NCBI RefSeq assembly: GCF_016219575.1
Contig: NZ_JACRMG010000029.1
Coordinates: forward strand, 1-64,000
DNA from: Bradyrhizobium sp.
GTDB taxonomy: Bacteria > Pseudomonadota > Alphaproteobacteria > Rhizobiales > Xanthobacteraceae
DNA length: 64,000 nt
Reading direction: 5' to 3'
Shown: positions 60,884 through 64,000 of the stretch, piece after piece
How positions within the stretch are numbered: position 1 is the first letter of the stretch
How the letters are laid out: each line of letters opens with the position of its first letter
Translations under genes and position numbers: made by a program
The notes under the pieces: generated by a model
The model's database searches: none
What the model was told of the DNA's origin: nothing
Seen by the model: the letters and a program-made list of their open reading frames with translations, nothing else

Positions 60884-62680
60884 ATGACCGCCAGAAGAAA
60901 AGACCGGCCCGCTGCGATTCGCGTGGTGCTGCCCTTCGTGTTCCGCCACTGGCTGGAGCAGCCGCGCCGCGCGGCGACCGTGGCCGGCGGCCTGCTGGGC
61001 GCGACGGTTGCCGACCTCTTCATGCCCGTGTTCTCGGGCCATCTCGTCGACGCGCTGACCCGCGGCGCCGAGAACGCCGGCGCGCGCGATGCGGCGTTCG
61101 CCGCCTTCGGCGGCATCGTGGCGCTGGGCCTGACCTCGATGATCCTGCGGCTGATCGGCTTGCAGGCGATCGTGCCGTTCACGCTGCAGATCATGTCCGA
61201 CGTGGCGCGCGACGCTTTCATGCGCGTGCAGCGCTTCTCCACCGACTGGCACGCCAATTCCTTTGCAGGTTCCACCGTGCGCAAGCTCACGCGCGGCATG
61301 TGGGCGCTCGACCTGCTCAACGACACCATCCTGATGGCGTTGCTGCCGTCGTTCACGGTGCTGGTGGGATCGATGATCCTGCTCGGCCTGCACTGGCCGC
61401 AGCTGGGTCTCGTGATCCTGGTCGGCACCATTGTCTATGTCTCGATGACGCTGGTCTTCTCGGTCCGCTTCATCGCGCCGGCCGCGCGCGTCTCCAATGC
61501 CTGGGACACCAGGGTCGGCGGCACGCTGGCCGACGCCATGACCTGCAACGCCGTGGTGAAATCCTTCGGCGCGGAAATGCGCGAGGATGCGCGGCTGGAG
61601 GGCGTCATTGCGCGCTGGCGCGCAAGGGTGCGGCGGACCTGGTTCCGCTACAACTACACGTCAACGGCGCAGCTGACCGTGCTGCTGTGCTTCCGCGCGT
61701 CCGTCATCGGCGGCGCGATCCTGCTCTGGATCGCCGGCCGCGCCACGCCGGGCGACGTCACCTATGTCCTGACCAGCTACTACATCATCCATGCGTATCT
61801 GCGCGACGTCGGCATGCACGTCAACAACCTGCAGCGCTCGGTGAACGACATGGAGGAACTGGTGGCGATCCACGACGAGCCGATCGGGATCGCGGACGCA
61901 GCCGGTGCGAAGCCGATCGACATCGGGGGCGGGCGCATCGTCTTCGACAACGTCACGTTTCATTACGGCGGCCATCCTGCGCCGCTGTACGACGGACTGT
62001 CCGTCGACATCCGCGCCGGCGAGCGCGTCGGCCTGGTCGGGCGCTCCGGCTCCGGCAAGACGACCTTCGTCAAGCTGGTGCAGCGGCTGTACGACGTCAC
62101 CGGTGGCCGCATCCTGATCGACGGCCAGGATATCGCGCTGGCTTCGCAGCAATCGCTGCGCCGCCAGATCGCGATCGTGCAGCAGGATCCGATCCTGTTC
62201 CACCGCTCGCTGGCGGAGAACATCGCCTACGGTCGGCCCGGCGCCAGCATGGCGGCGATCGAGCAGGCGGCCCGGCTGGCGAACGCGCACGACTTCATCC
62301 TGCGGCTGCCGAAAGGCTATGGCACGCTGGTGGGCGAACGCGGCGTCAAGCTGTCGGGCGGCGAGCGGCAGCGCGTGGCGCTGGCGCGCGCCTTCCTGGC
62401 GGACGCGCCGGTGCTGATCCTGGACGAGGCGACGTCGAGCCTGGATTCGGAATCCGAAAGCCTGATCCAGCAAGCGATGGAGCGGCTGATGAAGGGGCGC
62501 ACCTCGATCGTGATCGCACACCGGCTGTCGACGGTGCGCAGCCTCGACCGCATCCTGGTGTTCGATCGCGGCGAGATCGTCGAGCAGGGCACGCACGCCT
62601 CGCTGATCGCGCGCCAGGGCGGCATCTATCGCGGGCTGTTCGAGCGGCAGGCCACCGAGTTCATCTCGGCGGCGGAGTGA
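60884..62680 (+). CDS. ABC exporter, fused membrane and ATPase domains
   Basis: A 598-residue half-transporter of the MsbA/multidrug group: six helices (about residues 30-300) and an ATPase domain with Walker A GRSGSGKTT, signature LSGGERQRVALARAF, Walker B VLILDEATSSLD and the switch histidine in IVIAHRLST. It would work as a homodimer. The start was placed at MTARRKDRP; upstream ATGs exist and no strong ribosome site decides. The MATE gene follows 63 bases later on the same strand. Confidence 0.92.
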   Translation: MTARRKDRPAAIRVVLPFVFRHWLEQPRRAATVAGGLLGATVADLFMPVFSGHLVDALTRGAENAGARDAAFAAFGGIVALGLTSMILRLIGLQAIVPFTLQIMSDVARDAFMRVQRFSTDWHANSFAGSTVRKLTRGMWALDLLNDTILMALLPSFTVLVGSMILLGLHWPQLGLVILVGTIVYVSMTLVFSVRFIAPAARVSNAWDTRVGGTLADAMTCNAVVKSFGAEMREDARLEGVIARWRARVRRTWFRYNYTSTAQLTVLLCFRASVIGGAILLWIAGRATPGDVTYVLTSYYIIHAYLRDVGMHVNNLQRSVNDMEELVAIHDEPIGIADAAGAKPIDIGGGRIVFDNVTFHYGGHPAPLYDGLSVDIRAGERVGLVGRSGSGKTTFVKLVQRLYDVTGGRILIDGQDIALASQQSLRRQIAIVQQDPILFHRSLAENIAYGRPGASMAAIEQAARLANAHDFILRLPKGYGTLVGERGVKLSGGERQRVALARAFLADAPVLILDEATSSLDSESESLIQQAMERLMKGRTSIVIAHRLSTVRSLDRILVFDRGEIVEQGTHASLIARQGGIYRGLFERQATEFISAAE

Positions 62681-62743
62681 ATTGTGACGCGTGGCTGACC
62701 GGCAAATGTCCGGACAGCCACGCGCCGGAAATGGATTTTGACA

Positions 62744-64000
62744 ATGAAAGACCTGACGCGCGGCTCCATTGCGGGCCACATCCTGAGCATGGCGCCGCCG
62801 ATCGTCGCCGGCATGGTCACCATCATGATCTGCCAGCTGGTAGACCTGTACTTCGTCGCAGGTCTCGGCGAAGCCGCCGTCGCGGGCGTGGCGGCGGCGG
62901 GCAATGCCGGATTCCTGATCAACGGGGCGATGCAGGTGCTGGGTGTCGGTACGGTTGCGCTGATGGCGCACGCCGTCGGGCGCGGGGATCGCGCCGACGC
63001 CAACCTGGTGTTCAACCAGTCGATCATCCTGTCGGTGCTGTGCGGCTTGTTGACCCTGGTCGCGGGATTCGCGGTGGCGCGGTCTTATATGCGCGCCGTC
63101 GCTGCCGACGAGGCCACTGTCGAAGCGGGCACCACATATCTGTTGTGGTTCATGCCGGCTCTGGCGCTGCAATTCGTGACGCAGGTGATGGGTGCCGCGC
63201 TGCGGGCCACCGGCATCGTGCGGCCGACCATGCTGGTGCAGGCGCTTGCGGTCATCCTCAACATCGCGCTGGCGCCGGTCTTGATCGCAGGCTGGGGTAC
63301 CGGCCACGCGCTCGGTGTTGCCGGTGCGGGCCTGGCGAGTTCGATCGCCGTCCTGATCGCCGCGCTGATGCTTTTTGCGTATTTCCACAGGTTCGAGCGC
63401 TATGTCCGCTTTGATCCAGCGCAGTGGCGTCCGCAGCTTCGGCAATGGAACCGCGTCCTCAATGTCGGCCTGCCTGCCGGCGGCGAGTTTGCGATCATTT
63501 TCGCGTGGATGGGCGTGATCTATTATGTGTTGCGCGATTTCGGCGCGGCGGCGCAGGCCGGGTTTGGTATCGGCACGCGGGTGCTGGGCCTGATCCAGAT
63601 GCCCGCGCTGGCGGTTGCTTTGGCAGCCGCGCCGATCGCCGGCCAGAATTTCGGCGCCGGCGATGTCCGCCGCGTACGGGAAACCTTCGTCAAGGCAGTG
63701 TTGATCGCCACCGCTGTCATGATCGGCTTCATGATCCTGGCGCAATGGAAGCCCGGCCTTTTGCTCGCAGGCTTCTCGGAGGATCGGGACGCGATGGCGG
63801 TCGCCGTACAGTTCCTGCACTTCGTGTCGCTGAATCTGGTGGCGCAGGGGGTGATCTTCACCTGCCACAGCATGTTCCAGGGCCTTGGCAACACCAAGCC
63901 GGTGCTGCTGAGCTCGGGCACCCGCCTGTTGACCTATGCGGTGCCGGTGATCTGGCTCTCGACACGGCCCGGCTTCGCGATCGAGCATGTCTGGTATCTG
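62744..64000 (+). CDS. MATE-family multidrug exporter (3' end beyond the window)
   Basis: An open frame from the ATG at 62744 runs to the window edge, giving 419 residues of a MATE transporter with about eleven helices visible. Characteristic segments are APPIVAGMVTIMICQLVDLYFVAGLGE, AVALMAHAVGRGD-like TVALMAHAVGRGDRADAN, MGAALRATGIVRPTML and FGAAAQAGFGIGTRVLGLI. The C-terminal part is missing because the window ends. It extrudes drugs or metabolites with Na+ or H+. It may be in one transcript with the ABC exporter. Confidence 0.93.
   Translation, partial: MKDLTRGSIAGHILSMAPPIVAGMVTIMICQLVDLYFVAGLGEAAVAGVAAAGNAGFLINGAMQVLGVGTVALMAHAVGRGDRADANLVFNQSIILSVLCGLLTLVAGFAVARSYMRAVAADEATVEAGTTYLLWFMPALALQFVTQVMGAALRATGIVRPTMLVQALAVILNIALAPVLIAGWGTGHALGVAGAGLASSIAVLIAALMLFAYFHRFERYVRFDPAQWRPQLRQWNRVLNVGLPAGGEFAIIFAWMGVIYYVLRDFGAAAQAGFGIGTRVLGLIQMPALAVALAAAPIAGQNFGAGDVRRVRETFVKAVLIATAVMIGFMILAQWKPGLLLAGFSEDRDAMAVAVQFLHFVSLNLVAQGVIFTCHSMFQGLGNTKPVLLSSGTRLLTYAVPVIWLSTRPGFAIEHVWYL

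Overview
The window looks like a chromosomal stretch of Bradyrhizobium or a close relative in the Nitrobacteraceae. This is inferred from the high GC content, the many palindromic intergenic repeats, the alphaproteobacterial gene families (DUF2277, RirA/Irr-style iron boxes, extensin-family lipoprotein, DUF2147 and FecR-domain secreted proteins) and an Irr-type operator. No rRNA, tRNA or CRISPR array was seen. The left edge cuts a transposase gene and the right edge cuts a MATE exporter gene.

Layout. 1-8.7 kb: a transposase tail, a MoxR ATPase divergent from a CoxE-like VWA protein with a GlsB-type membrane protein between them, two sulfurtransferases, an L,D-transpeptidase, a creatininase-like exported protein and a 2-hydroxyacid dehydrogenase. 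8.7-22.6 kb: EttA, a UPF0114 membrane protein, a lytic transglycosylase, a bacterioferritin/Bfd pair with Irr-like operators, and many small exported or hypothetical genes separated by repeat mosaics. 22.6-27.7 kb: a thiamine block on the minus strand (thiO-thiS-thiG-thiE-thiC) headed by a TPP riboswitch. 27.9-37 kb: a polytopic membrane protein, a PRC-barrel protein, dodecin, a three-gene ABC exporter and a DUF4403 protein. 37-47.6 kb: envelope and secreted proteins, including a second L,D-transpeptidase, a FecR-domain protein, two divergent DUF2147 paralogues, an extensin-family lipoprotein, an exported caspase-like protein and an RMD1/DUF155 protein. 47.6-55.7 kb: a TetR-Mo enzyme-FAD subunit operon and a second TetR divergent from an EmrAB-type efflux pair. 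55.7-64 kb: an outer-membrane beta-barrel protein, a carbamoyltransferase/DUF5989/SxtJ cassette facing an SGNH-like membrane-anchored protein, an ABC exporter preceded by a 21-codon leader ORF, and a MATE exporter.

How it works together. Several genes act on the cell wall (two L,D-transpeptidases, an MltB-type transglycosylase, and a peptidoglycan-binding domain in the caspase-like protein). Bfd and Bfr are iron release and storage partners with matching operator candidates. The thi genes make both halves of thiamine and carry one visible riboswitch. Two efflux/oxidation modules sit under local TetR control with clear palindromic operators.

The least explained system is the carbamoyltransferase-DUF5989-SxtJ cassette at 56.8-59.3 kb, which has the same gene content as sxtI-sxtK-sxtJ of saxitoxin clusters but no toxin genes around it. 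Other candidates are the caspase/peptidoglycan-binding/DUF4189 protein, the divergent DUF2147 pair with two CRP-type sites and an unnamed Cys motif, an AT-rich HEPN-like orphan, and two micro-ORFs (27 and 21 codons) with strong translation signals.
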